Shown: in pieces, positions 43,252 to 51,004 of the stretch
Layout: each line of letters begins with the position of its first letter
Position numbering within the stretch: the stretch's first letter is position 1
Assembly: GCA_052139835.1 (NCBI GenBank)
Contig: JBKQVT010000166.1
Coordinates: forward strand, 1-59,136
DNA: 59,136 nt
Reading direction: 5' to 3'
Origin: JBKQVT01 sp052139835
Lineage (GTDB): Bacteria > Planctomycetota > Planctomycetia > Pirellulales > Thermoguttaceae
Notes under the pieces: model-generated
The model's database searches: none
What the model was told of the DNA's origin: nothing
The model's input: the letters and a program-made list of their open reading frames with translations, nothing else
Translations under genes and position numbers: made by a program

Positions 43252-43514
43252 AGCGGGGCGCGGGGGACTTGCCAAACTCCCGACCGTCGCAGACGGCCGG
43301 CTCTTGGCTCCGTGTTCCGGATTGTCCACTCCAGGACGGGCAATCTGTTGCCCGGGGGCAACGTCCGTCGCTGTCGGCGGTTTTGAAAACACGCTGGGCA
43401 GCCAACCGCAAGTCCTTGTGCGGCAAGGCGTTGGGACGTGATCTCCTCCCCGGCGCACGAGGGTCGCCCACGCGGCACCGGGTTTGCTCCCAAGAGAGAA
43501 ATCATCGGCGGCGC

Positions 43515-43550
43515 GCCGCGAGAGCCTTGGTCCCCTCAGGCTCTCGCGGC
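43515..43550 (+). promoter_or_regulatory. Strong hairpin upstream of a hypothetical gene
   Basis: GCCGCGAGAGCC and GGCTCTCGCGGC form a perfect 12-bp stem with a 12-nt loop, 34 nt before the ATG at 43584. It could be a leader structure or the terminator of the preceding operon; there is no T-tract. Confidence 0.4.
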
Positions 43551-43583
43551 CGCCGACGCCGCTGCCCGTCGCCCGGTCGATCC

Positions 43584-44462
43584 ATGCACGCTCGTGAACT
43601 TGTCCAGCTCGCCGCCATCGTCTCCGCCCACGGCCCGGTGCTCGTGCGCGGCACGCGGCGGCTCTCCGCCAGCGGCGTGCAGCAGTATTGGATGGAATCG
43701 AAATGCCGGCTGGATCGCTGGTTTCGCAGCCTGGGGCGCTTCGCACACGAAGCCGCCGCCAGGGGCTCCGACGGCGGCCGCGGCCAATGGCCCCATGTCC
43801 GCGGCGTCCTGGAAGAGATTCTCACCAGCGAAATGCTCACCCGCGTCTGGGCGACCGTGTTGTGCGCCTCAGACCGGCAGCAGGGCACGCTCGAAGCCGA
43901 GCCGATCGCGCGGAGCATCATGATCGGCCACCTCGAAGCGCGGCATCGCGTCTTGCAGTTGTTGGTCCGCGGTCCGGGCGTCGACGCCGAGGCGGCCGTC
44001 CGCCTCAACCACCTGCGGCGGCGGACCGAACGCTGGACCGACCTCTTGATCGGCTACCTGGCCGGGCTGGACCCCGCCGCGGAATTCGCCTTCGAGCCCG
44101 TCCGGGCACAAGACTTCGCCCGCGACCTGCGGCTGCAAACCGCCTGCCCCGGCGGCCGCCAGGCCTGGCCGTTGCTGCTTTCTTCGTTGCGGGCGGCCTT
44201 CCGCCATGGGCTCTCCGACGTCAGTCCCAACGCCGACCTCAATGCCCGCATCGCCACCGCCATCCTCGCCTGCTTCCCCGCGGAACTGTTCGATTCGACC
44301 GGCCAGTTCCACTCCCTTTGGCTGCTGCGGCTCTTCAGCGCCACCGAGGACGCCCAGGGGATGATCGCCGAGTTGCTCGCGCCGGAGCCGGCGTCAGCCC
44401 CGCCGGGCGCACTGCCGGCAGAGGGGCGCAGCCAGCCGCCGACACGGCGCTTCCGCCGCTAG
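43584..44462 (+). CDS. Hypothetical helical protein
   Basis: 292 aa from the ATG at 43584 (MHARELVQLAAIVSAHGPVL). Mostly alpha-helical and Arg/Leu/Ala-rich; no signal peptide or membrane helix. Segments such as VLEEILTSEMLTRVWATVLC and RRRTERWTDLLIGYLAG look like a globular helical domain. No known family is recognised. The tail is Pro/Arg-rich. It ends 4 nt inside the small convergent gene at 44459. Confidence 0.65.
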   Translation: MHARELVQLAAIVSAHGPVLVRGTRRLSASGVQQYWMESKCRLDRWFRSLGRFAHEAAARGSDGGRGQWPHVRGVLEEILTSEMLTRVWATVLCASDRQQGTLEAEPIARSIMIGHLEARHRVLQLLVRGPGVDAEAAVRLNHLRRRTERWTDLLIGYLAGLDPAAEFAFEPVRAQDFARDLRLQTACPGGRQAWPLLLSSLRAAFRHGLSDVSPNADLNARIATAILACFPAELFDSTGQFHSLWLLRLFSATEDAQGMIAELLAPEPASAPPGALPAEGRSQPPTRRFRR

Positions 44463-44572
44463 GCCTTCATCGCGGCACTCTGTGCCTTGTGCCGCGCGGC
44501 CGTTTCCGCGTTCCGCTTCTGCTTGACCCTCTTCTTCCGCTTGTCATCGCGGGCCTTGCTATGTCCGGACAT
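44459..44572 (-). CDS. 37-residue basic protein
   Basis: Reads MSGHSKARDDKRKKRVKQKR then NAETAARHKAQSAAMKA. It is strongly basic, like a ribosome- or nucleic-acid-associated peptide. I have an impression of similar short planctomycete proteins. A GGAGAGAACC ribosome-like site precedes it. It overlaps the convergent gene's stop by 4 nt. Confidence 0.5.
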   Translation of the reverse strand: MSGHSKARDDKRKKRVKQKRNAETAARHKAQSAAMKA

Positions 44573-44725
44573 GGTTCTCTCCAGGGATCGGAATTTGTCG
44601 TCGCTCCCTATTTGAGTGTCGGCCGGGCCGGCTGTCAACTTGCCTGCCGGTGGGGCATCTTCTATACTGCTGTGCTTCGCCGTTGTGTTGCCACGGGATT
44701 TTCCGCTCCAAGGTCGAGATGCACC

Positions 44726-45763
44726 ATGTCCGAACTCCGTCACTTCATTGCGGCCGAGACGGCCACGCCGCCCTTCTTCGTGGGGATCGATCTGGGGGGC
44801 ACCAACATCAAGTTCGGCGTGGTCGACGATCTGGGCCGGCCGTTGTCCTGGCTGAGCATTCCCACCGAGCCGCAACGGGGCCCGGAAGACGCCGCGGGGC
44901 GGATGGGCACGGCCGTGCGGGAGGTCATCGCCAAGGCCGGCCTTCAGCCCCAGGCCGTCGCCCGCGTGGGCTTCGGCTCCGCCGGCCCCATGGACCTCCC
45001 CGCCGGCATCATCACCAGCCCAGTTAACCTGGCCGGCTGGGACAATTTTCCCATCCGCGACCGCGTCAGCCAGCACTGCGGCCTGCCGGTGACCTTCGAG
45101 AACGACGCCAACGCCGCCGCCTACGGCGAATTCTGGGTGGGGGCCGGCTGCGGTCTGGCCAGCCTCGTCCTCCTCACCCTCGGCACCGGCATCGGGGTGG
45201 GCATTATCCTCGGCGGCATCGTCATTCGCGGCGAGCATAGCTACGGCGGCGAGTCCGGCCATATCATCATCGACGGCGGCCAGGACGCCCGCCTCTGCGG
45301 CTGCGGACGCCGCGGACACCTCGAAGCCTACGCCAGCGCCACGGCCGTGATCAAGCGGACGGCGGAACTGCTGGAGGCCGGCGGCGCCAGCACGCTCCGG
45401 CAGAAGATTGCCGCTGGCGAGCCGCTCACCCCCAAGCTGGTCGCCGTCGAGGCCGCCGCCGGCGACCAACTCTCGCTGGAAATCGTCATGGAAACCGCCC
45501 ACTCCATCGCCGTCGGCGCCGTCAGCCTGATACACGCCGTCGAGCCGGCGGGCATTTTCTTGGGGGGCGGCATGACCTTCGGCGGCCCGGCCACGGAGTT
45601 GGGCCGCCGCTTCCTCGACCACGTCCGCCGCGAGGTGCGACGCCTCGCCTTGCCCGCCCTGGCCGCCAAGACCACCATCGACTTCGCCAGCCTCGGCGGC
45701 GACGCCGGTTACATTGGCGCCGCGGGCGTGGCCCGGCTGGAGCACCTCCAGCAGGGGCGGTGA
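44726..45763 (+). CDS. ROK-family glucokinase
   Basis: 345 aa from the ATG at 44726. The phosphate-1 motif FVGIDLGGTNIKFGVVDD, ENDANAAAYGEFWVG and the ROK zinc motif CGCGRRGHLEAYAS are intact, along with LTLGTGIGVGIILGG. It phosphorylates glucose or a similar sugar with ATP. It could alternatively be a kinase for N-acetylmannosamine or allose. It has no DNA-binding domain, so it is not a ROK repressor. Confidence 0.92.
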   Translation: MSELRHFIAAETATPPFFVGIDLGGTNIKFGVVDDLGRPLSWLSIPTEPQRGPEDAAGRMGTAVREVIAKAGLQPQAVARVGFGSAGPMDLPAGIITSPVNLAGWDNFPIRDRVSQHCGLPVTFENDANAAAYGEFWVGAGCGLASLVLLTLGTGIGVGIILGGIVIRGEHSYGGESGHIIIDGGQDARLCGCGRRGHLEAYASATAVIKRTAELLEAGGASTLRQKIAAGEPLTPKLVAVEAAAGDQLSLEIVMETAHSIAVGAVSLIHAVEPAGIFLGGGMTFGGPATELGRRFLDHVRREVRRLALPALAAKTTIDFASLGGDAGYIGAAGVARLEHLQQGR

Positions 45764-45766
45764 AGA

Positions 45767-45852
45767 GAGGTCTTGGGTCTTGGGCCATGAGAGCATAGTT
45801 AGAACAAGGCCCCAGCCCCAGATCCAATATCTAAGCCCCAAGACCTAGCCCA
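45767..45852. repeat. GGTCTTG / CCCCAG heptamer words in mirror orientation
   Basis: GAGGTCTTGGGTCTTGGGCC on the left, and AGGCCCCAGCCCCAGATCCA plus CCCCAAGACC on the right, separated by about 25 nt. It follows the glucokinase stop and could serve as its terminator. An AGGGGACAATTTTGG fragment follows at about 45858. Confidence 0.65.
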
Positions 45853-46053
45853 CTAAAGAGGGGACAATTTTGGTGAAGCTGGGGTAAATACCTGCGTCCT
45901 TGCGGGCTAGGAAGGTTCGCTTTCTCCGCATAAACGGATTCTGCCGATTGAATCAAGGAAACGGATTGTGACGGTCTTGCAGGACTTGACGGTTTTGCGG
46001 CCGCTCTTGCCGACGCCTTTGCAGACGCGGCGGGGTTGCACGGAGGGGGAATC

Positions 46054-47691
46054 ATGTGGCGAGTACCGCGAGTTTGGCCGGCGGCCGTGGCGCTGGCCGC
46101 CTGGGCGTTGGTCGCCGGCGGCTGTACCAGTCCGCTCGAATACGTGCGGAACGGCTTCAAGGTGGGGCCCAACTATCAGCCCGCCCCGGCCCCCGTCGCC
46201 GCCCATTGGATCGACGCCTCGGACGCCCAGGTCCGCAGCGTGTCGCCGGACTTGGCGCGTTGGTGGAACGTCTTCAATGACCCCGCGCTGAACCGCCTGG
46301 TGGATTGTGCCCTCCGGCAAAACCTCACGTTGCGGCAGGCGGGCTTTCGCGTGCTGGAGGCCCGCTTGCAGCTTGCCATCGCCCAGGGCGGGCTCTTCCC
46401 GCAGACCCAGACCGCCACCGGCGACTACCATCGCGTGGGAGAAGGCGCCGGGATCACCGGCCCCCTCGGCCCGGGATCGGGTTTGTTCACCGACCAGTGG
46501 AACTTCGGCTTCAACCTCGCTTGGGAACTGGACTTTTGGGGGCGGCTGCGGCGGGCGATCGCCGCCGGCCAGGATAACCTCGACGCCTCGGTGGCCAATT
46601 ACGACCAGGCGGTGGTCACCATGCTGGGCGACATCGCCCAGTATTACGTGCAAGTCCGCACCGACCAGGAAGAAATTCTTTATCTCAGCACCAACATCGC
46701 CGCGCAGCAAGGTGTGGTGAATTTCATCCAAACACGATTCAACAGGGGCTACCGCCAAAGCGAATTGGACCTGGACCAGGCCGTCAGCAACCTCCGCCAG
46801 ACCCAGGCCCTCATCCCGCCGCTGGAAGAAAATCTCCGCCAGAGCGAGAACCAACTCTGCACCCTGCTGGGCATCCCGGCGACCGACCTGCGCTACCTGC
46901 TGGGCACGGGGCCGATTCCGACCGCGCCGCCGGAGGTGGCCGTGGGCATGCCCGCCGAACTGCTCCGCCGCCGCCCCGACGTGCGGAGTGCCGAGCGCCT
47001 GGCGGCCGCCCAGGCCGAGCAGATCGGCATCGCCGAGGCGCAGTTGTATCCGACCTTCTCCATCACCGGCGTGTTGGGCTGGCAGGCGACGAGCTTCAAA
47101 GGCCTCTTCAGCAGCAATGCCCTCGATGCCAACGTCGGGCCGCAGTTCCAGTGGAACCTCCTCAACTACGGCCGCCTCCGCAACAACGTCCTCTACCAGG
47201 ACGCCCTGCTGAAGGACCTGATCGTCGGCTACCAGGCCACGGTCTTGCAGGCCAGCCAGGACGTGGAGAACGGCATCGCCACGTTCCTGCATTCGCAGGT
47301 GCAAACCAGGCTCCTCCGCGAGAGCGTGGACGCGGACATCAAGGCCTTGAGAATCGCCATCCAACAGTACCAAGTCGGGGCCGTCGGTTTCACCACCCTC
47401 GCGACGATCGAGCAGACCCTGGTCACGCAACAGCAACTCTATGCGCAGGCGCAAGGGCAGATCGCCCAGGGCTTGGTGCAGGTCTACCGGTCGATGGGCG
47501 GCGGCTGGGAGATTCGCCTCCCGGCGCCGCCCCCGCCCTCGCCGAATCCTTACGAGGCCCGCCAAGAGCTTCCCATGGCGCTGATGCCGCCGCCGGTGCG
47601 GCCCCCCGAGACGAACCCGATGCCGTCGATGCCGACGGTGCGGCCCCCCGAGACGATCCCCACGCCCTCGCTGCCGCCGGCGACGCCGTAG
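46054..47691 (+). CDS. TolC/NodT-family outer-membrane efflux lipoprotein
   Basis: 545 aa from the ATG at 46054, preceded by GGAGGGGG. The signal ends in a lipobox (ALVAGGC). Two OEP domains follow: WWNVFNDPALNRLVDCALRQ and the helical hairpins (LQLAIAQGGLFPQTQTATGD, ELDLDQAVSNLRQTQALIPP, PAELLRRRPDVRSAERLAAA). This is the outer-membrane component of a tripartite exporter; no RND or adaptor gene is visible next to it. The tail is a Pro/Met-rich repeat (RPPETNPMPSMPTVRPPETI). Confidence 0.92.
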   Translation: MWRVPRVWPAAVALAAWALVAGGCTSPLEYVRNGFKVGPNYQPAPAPVAAHWIDASDAQVRSVSPDLARWWNVFNDPALNRLVDCALRQNLTLRQAGFRVLEARLQLAIAQGGLFPQTQTATGDYHRVGEGAGITGPLGPGSGLFTDQWNFGFNLAWELDFWGRLRRAIAAGQDNLDASVANYDQAVVTMLGDIAQYYVQVRTDQEEILYLSTNIAAQQGVVNFIQTRFNRGYRQSELDLDQAVSNLRQTQALIPPLEENLRQSENQLCTLLGIPATDLRYLLGTGPIPTAPPEVAVGMPAELLRRRPDVRSAERLAAAQAEQIGIAEAQLYPTFSITGVLGWQATSFKGLFSSNALDANVGPQFQWNLLNYGRLRNNVLYQDALLKDLIVGYQATVLQASQDVENGIATFLHSQVQTRLLRESVDADIKALRIAIQQYQVGAVGFTTLATIEQTLVTQQQLYAQAQGQIAQGLVQVYRSMGGGWEIRLPAPPPPSPNPYEARQELPMALMPPPVRPPETNPMPSMPTVRPPETIPTPSLPPATP

Positions 47692-47750
47692 GGAGGAGAG
47701 GGATTAGGGATTGGAGAGAAGGGCATGCGCGGCCTTGCGGGCGAGGACCC

Positions 47751-47765
47751 CGCTTGCGGTTTCGC
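47751..47765 (-). repeat. 15-mer GCGAAACCGCAAGCG (copy 4)
   Basis: Present as CGCTTGCGGTTTCGC between the convergent TolC-family gene and the regulator at 47785. Confidence 0.7.
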
Positions 47766-47784
47766 AATGCTTAGGCGCTGGGGA

Positions 47785-49197
47785 TCAGTGAAAATTCTCC
47801 GCGCAGCGGCCATGCGGGGCGGGGCCCGCCGACGCTTCGCCGGCCCCTTCCTCCAACATCCGGTATAAGGTCCGACGGTGCAGGCCCAGCGCCCGCGCCG
47901 CCGCGGCCTTGTTGCCCCCGCAGCGCTCGATCATCTCGGCGATGATGCGCCGCTCGATCTCCTGGAGATTCCCGCTCAAGAGCACCGAGGTGGTCTCTGC
48001 GCCGTGCACGTCGGGCTTGTGCGGGCTGAGGGCGATCGCCGCCTCGCCGATCCTCGTGCCATCGGACAGCGCCACGGCGTGCGTGACGACGCCGGCCAAC
48101 TCGGGCAAGTTGCCCGGCCAATCGTGATTCAACAGGCGCTGCCAGGCCTCAGGGGTAAAGCTCCAGGGGGTCTTCCCCGCCTCGATGCCTTGTGCGGCCA
48201 GGGTCTTTTGCAAGTAGTATTCCACCAGCGCCTTGAGGTCTTGCCGACGCTCGCGCAGGGACGGGACCCGAAAGGAGGTGACGTTCAACAGGTAGTAGAG
48301 GCCGCCATAGAAACGGCCTTCGGCCACCGCCGCCTCCAGGTCGCAGGAGGTGGAAGCGATCAGCCGCACATCCGGCGGCGCCGCCTGAGCAATGACAAAG
48401 TGGCCGGCATCGGCCCGGAAAAAAACGTCGAACAAGCGGACCTGGGCCCAAAGCGGCAGGCCCTCGACGTCGACCAGGAAGAGGGTTCCGCCGCGGGCCG
48501 ACTCCAGCAGCCCAGGGCAGTGCGGTCCGCCTTCCTCGACGCCTTGCGGCGGGTGGCCGAAGAGGACGGCCTCCAGTTCCGTCTCGTAGATCCCTTTGCA
48601 GACGACGTGGGCCAGGGGCGAGCCGGCCCGGCGGCTCCGCCGGTGGATGGCCTGGGCCACCAGATCCCTTCTCGTGCCCGGTTCGCCGCGGAGGAGGACC
48701 GTGACGTCGGTGGGGGCGATTTTCGCCACGAAGACCTGCAAGGCACGCATCGCCGGACTCTCGGCGACCAAGGGGACGTCGGCCTCCTCGGCAGCCGCCG
48801 CCAGCGGCGCCGGGGCCCCGAAGCGGCGGCACGCGCAAGCCAACGCCCGCGCCAGCGATTCGTGAACGGCCGCTGGCGTAAAGGGCCTCGTCAGGTAATC
48901 GCACGCCCCCAGCCGTAACGCCTCCTGGCACGAGGAAAGCCTGCCCTGGCCGGCCAGCACGACGGTCGCTAATTGGGGGCGAATCAACAGGGCCCGCTGG
49001 AGCATCGTCAGACCGTCCATGAGCGGCAGCCGCAGCCCGGCAAACAGGACGTCGAAGGACTTCTTCTCCAGCAGGGCGAGCGCCGAGAGGCCATCGCCAG
49101 CCAGCGAGACCTGGGCCCCCTCGCGGGCGAGGATGTCGGCCAGGGCGTGACGGACGCTCAAATCCGCCTCGACAACCAAGACCTGTGAAGCGGGCAT
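47785..49197 (-). CDS. NtrC-like regulator with degenerate receiver and AAA+ domains
   Basis: 470 aa with the order receiver, AAA+, Fis-type helix-turn-helix (QEIERRIIAEMIERCGGNKAAAARALGLHRRTLYRML, about 410-450). The phospho-acceptor Asp is Gly54 (FAGLRLPLMDG), one of the acidic pair is Ala11, and the conserved Lys is Arg104. Walker A reads GEPGTRRD (no Lys), Walker B LVDVEG, and GAFTGA is absent (LFGHPPQGVEE). It should therefore neither be phosphorylated, hydrolyse ATP nor activate sigma-54, but can still bind DNA. It lies downstream of the gvp cluster on the same strand. Confidence 0.88.
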   Translation of the reverse strand: MPASQVLVVEADLSVRHALADILAREGAQVSLAGDGLSALALLEKKSFDVLFAGLRLPLMDGLTMLQRALLIRPQLATVVLAGQGRLSSCQEALRLGACDYLTRPFTPAAVHESLARALACACRRFGAPAPLAAAAEEADVPLVAESPAMRALQVFVAKIAPTDVTVLLRGEPGTRRDLVAQAIHRRSRRAGSPLAHVVCKGIYETELEAVLFGHPPQGVEEGGPHCPGLLESARGGTLFLVDVEGLPLWAQVRLFDVFFRADAGHFVIAQAAPPDVRLIASTSCDLEAAVAEGRFYGGLYYLLNVTSFRVPSLRERRQDLKALVEYYLQKTLAAQGIEAGKTPWSFTPEAWQRLLNHDWPGNLPELAGVVTHAVALSDGTRIGEAAIALSPHKPDVHGAETTSVLLSGNLQEIERRIIAEMIERCGGNKAAAARALGLHRRTLYRMLEEGAGEASAGPAPHGRCAENFH

Positions 49198-49505
49198 TGG
49201 GGGCTCCCCCTTTCTCCACCAGGGGCGGCCGAAACCGCCCCCGGCTGGCGAGCACCGATCTTCCCCTGTCCCGGCAGAACGTCAGAAGCAATCGCTAACG
49301 TAGCAAACACCCGTGCCAACAGCTTGTCACCACACAGCGAGTTCGTGGTATTTTTCGTGGCATGGCGTGGTGTATTTCGGTAGGGCTCCCAATCCACCCG
49401 CCGGAATGTTACCGTTTAGTGAGGGTTGAGTCCAGACAGAAGTTGCTCTTTTCACCCAGTTTCTGCTGAGATTCCCCGCCGCCCGTCCTACCATACGAGG
49501 GGTTA

Positions 49506-50162
49506 TCAGCCGAAACTATACGGGGGCCACGGTCCAAAGAGCCGGCAGGGCTGGCCGATCTGCATCGACCGCAGCATGGCTACCCGCTGGGCGAAGGCAG
49601 CCGTCTGCGGCCGCGGGACGAGAAAGGCCAACCGCAGCGTGGCTGGCGGCTCGGGCGAGCGGCGTCGCCACTGGCGAAACAGCCCCTTCAACGCCCGCAG
49701 GTAAATATCCGTTGCCCACTGCGCCTGGGCCACGAGCCGGTCCTGGCGGCGATATTGTGCCCGCCGGGCGGCCAGGTAGTCGGCCGGGAGGGTGGCCCCG
49801 ACAGCTCTGGCATCGGGGCCACCCGTGGGATGAGGAAGGTCGATTCGCAACGCCATTTCGACGCTTCCCTGCACGCGGTCGATTTGACTCCGCAGGGTGT
49901 CGCCGTGGCTTTCGAGGAAATGGCGGATTGCTTCCTCGTCGGGCCAGACGTCGCCATACCGCGCGGGAAGGATGTTGATGTGCTGGAAAATGGCGGCCAG
50001 GAGCCGGGCATGTTCCAGCGGTCCCAGGGCCGCCCCTCGCGCGGTTGTCGCCGCCGCCAGCGGTCCCTGCCCCACCCAGTGCACGCCGGGGGGGGCAAAG
50101 GGGACAGTCCCCAGGCCAGCGGCCTCGGTGGCGGTGGAAATGCCTAGCAAGTGCAAGGGCAT
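49506..50162 (-). CDS. Gas vesicle protein GvpF/GvpL family
   Basis: 218 aa from the ATG at 50162 (MPLHLLGISTATEAAGLGTV). GvpF/L features are ILPARYGDVWPDEEAIRHFL, VEMALRIDL and the terminal GPWPPYSF. GvpF/L proteins are minor shell-assembly factors that bind GvpA and other gvp products. It overlaps the preceding gvpF gene by 19 nt and is last in the cluster. A fragment of the AAAGGGGACAGTCCCC repeat (50097-50112) is in its 5' coding region, encoding GTVPF. Confidence 0.9.
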   Translation of the reverse strand: MPLHLLGISTATEAAGLGTVPFAPPGVHWVGQGPLAAATTARGAALGPLEHARLLAAIFQHINILPARYGDVWPDEEAIRHFLESHGDTLRSQIDRVQGSVEMALRIDLPHPTGGPDARAVGATLPADYLAARRAQYRRQDRLVAQAQWATDIYLRALKGLFRQWRRRSPEPPATLRLAFLVPRPQTAAFAQRVAMLRSMQIGQPCRLFGPWPPYSFG

Positions 50163-51004
50163 GGGGAAGACTCGTCGCGGGGCTCGAAGGAAGGACAGAA
50201 ATGGTAGGGGGGCCATGGCCCCGTGACCTCGACCATCAGCCCGTCGGGGGCCAACTCGCGGCGGAGTTGCTCCGCGGCGGCCTGGAAGGCGCCGAGCTGG
50301 AGCCTGGAAAGGAGGAAGGCGGCATTCCAAGCCATCTTCTCCGGCCGATTGGTGAAGACGTGCGGCAGCGGGCGGAGCCGGCGCCAGGCGTCGGCAACGG
50401 CGCCGAGGCGGTCTTCGATGGTCGCCGCCGCCGTGTTGGCCGCCGTATCGACCTGGCGGCGGCGCCGCAGCCGCAGCCCTTGGGCGGTCAAATATTGCGT
50501 GCCGCCGGCGGGTGCCACTGCTGGCTTGTCCAGCAGTGCCCGCTTCACTGCCGGACCAGCCGGGCACCACGCGGAGCATGGTCGTGGCACCGCGGCATCT
50601 TTCCGCTCTTTCTCGATGTACAATTTCGCGGCCCATTCCTGGCGGTCGCCCAGTCCGCGGAGGAAGTCGGCCGCCTGGGGTTCGTAGGGCTTCAAGCGGG
50701 CCAGCAGCGAATCGCGGGACTGAAACATGGTGCCCAGGCGCATGGGCAGAACCGCCCGCCGCATGGATAGCGCGGCGATGATCTGGTTGTGCCGGACCGC
50801 CACTTTGCTCAGCCAGGGGAGGTCGGCGGAACCTTGCTGGAGTTTTGCCGGGTCGAACTCGTCGAGTCCCACGCGGCTGGCCACGGCGGCCAGTTGCCCC
50901 ACCGGCGCCAGTTCGACCGCATAGCGCGGATCCACCCCGCGGCCGAGGCCATCGGCGGGGAACTCGGGCCAAGTCAGCGCGTAGAGATAATATGGTTCAT
51001 TCAT
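50144..51004 (-). CDS. Gas vesicle protein GvpF/GvpL with an 81-bp repeat insertion
   Basis: 286 aa. Family features: YYLYALTWPEF near the start, VLPMRLGTMFQSRDSLLARL, WAAKLYIEKE and VTGPWPPYHF. Residues about 138-165 (VPRPCSAWCPAGPAVKRALL and following) are translated from the REP-type element 50511-50591, an in-frame 81-bp insertion with no stop. It therefore has a disordered-looking extra loop between two helical regions. The Cys-rich end (SSPCPCTC) arises from overlap with the next gene. It overlaps the AAA+ gene by 8 nt. Confidence 0.88.
   Translation of the reverse strand: MNEPYYLYALTWPEFPADGLGRGVDPRYAVELAPVGQLAAVASRVGLDEFDPAKLQQGSADLPWLSKVAVRHNQIIAALSMRRAVLPMRLGTMFQSRDSLLARLKPYEPQAADFLRGLGDRQEWAAKLYIEKERKDAAVPRPCSAWCPAGPAVKRALLDKPAVAPAGGTQYLTAQGLRLRRRRQVDTAANTAAATIEDRLGAVADAWRRLRPLPHVFTNRPEKMAWNAAFLLSRLQLGAFQAAAEQLRRELAPDGLMVEVTGPWPPYHFCPSFEPRDESSPCPCTC
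50511..50591. repeat. 81-bp REP-type element inside gvpF/L coding sequence
   Basis: Begins GGTGCCACTGCTGGCTTGTC and ends GTGGCACC, with perfect 8-bp inverted ends. The first 29 nt are identical to the reverse complement of the right half of the intergenic element 19155-19229. The length is divisible by three and no stop is introduced. Confidence 0.85.

Noticed and set aside
43269..43583. Upstream extension of the hypothetical gene at 43584
   Set aside because: It reads through a palindrome and the 15-mer repeat; the ATG at 43584 starts credible protein sequence.
49303..49320. A sigma-54-like TTGGCACGGGTGTTTGCT on the minus strand upstream of the NtrC-like gene
   Set aside because: The distance between the GG and GC elements is 11 nt rather than the required 10, so it is unlikely to be a working sigma-54 promoter.
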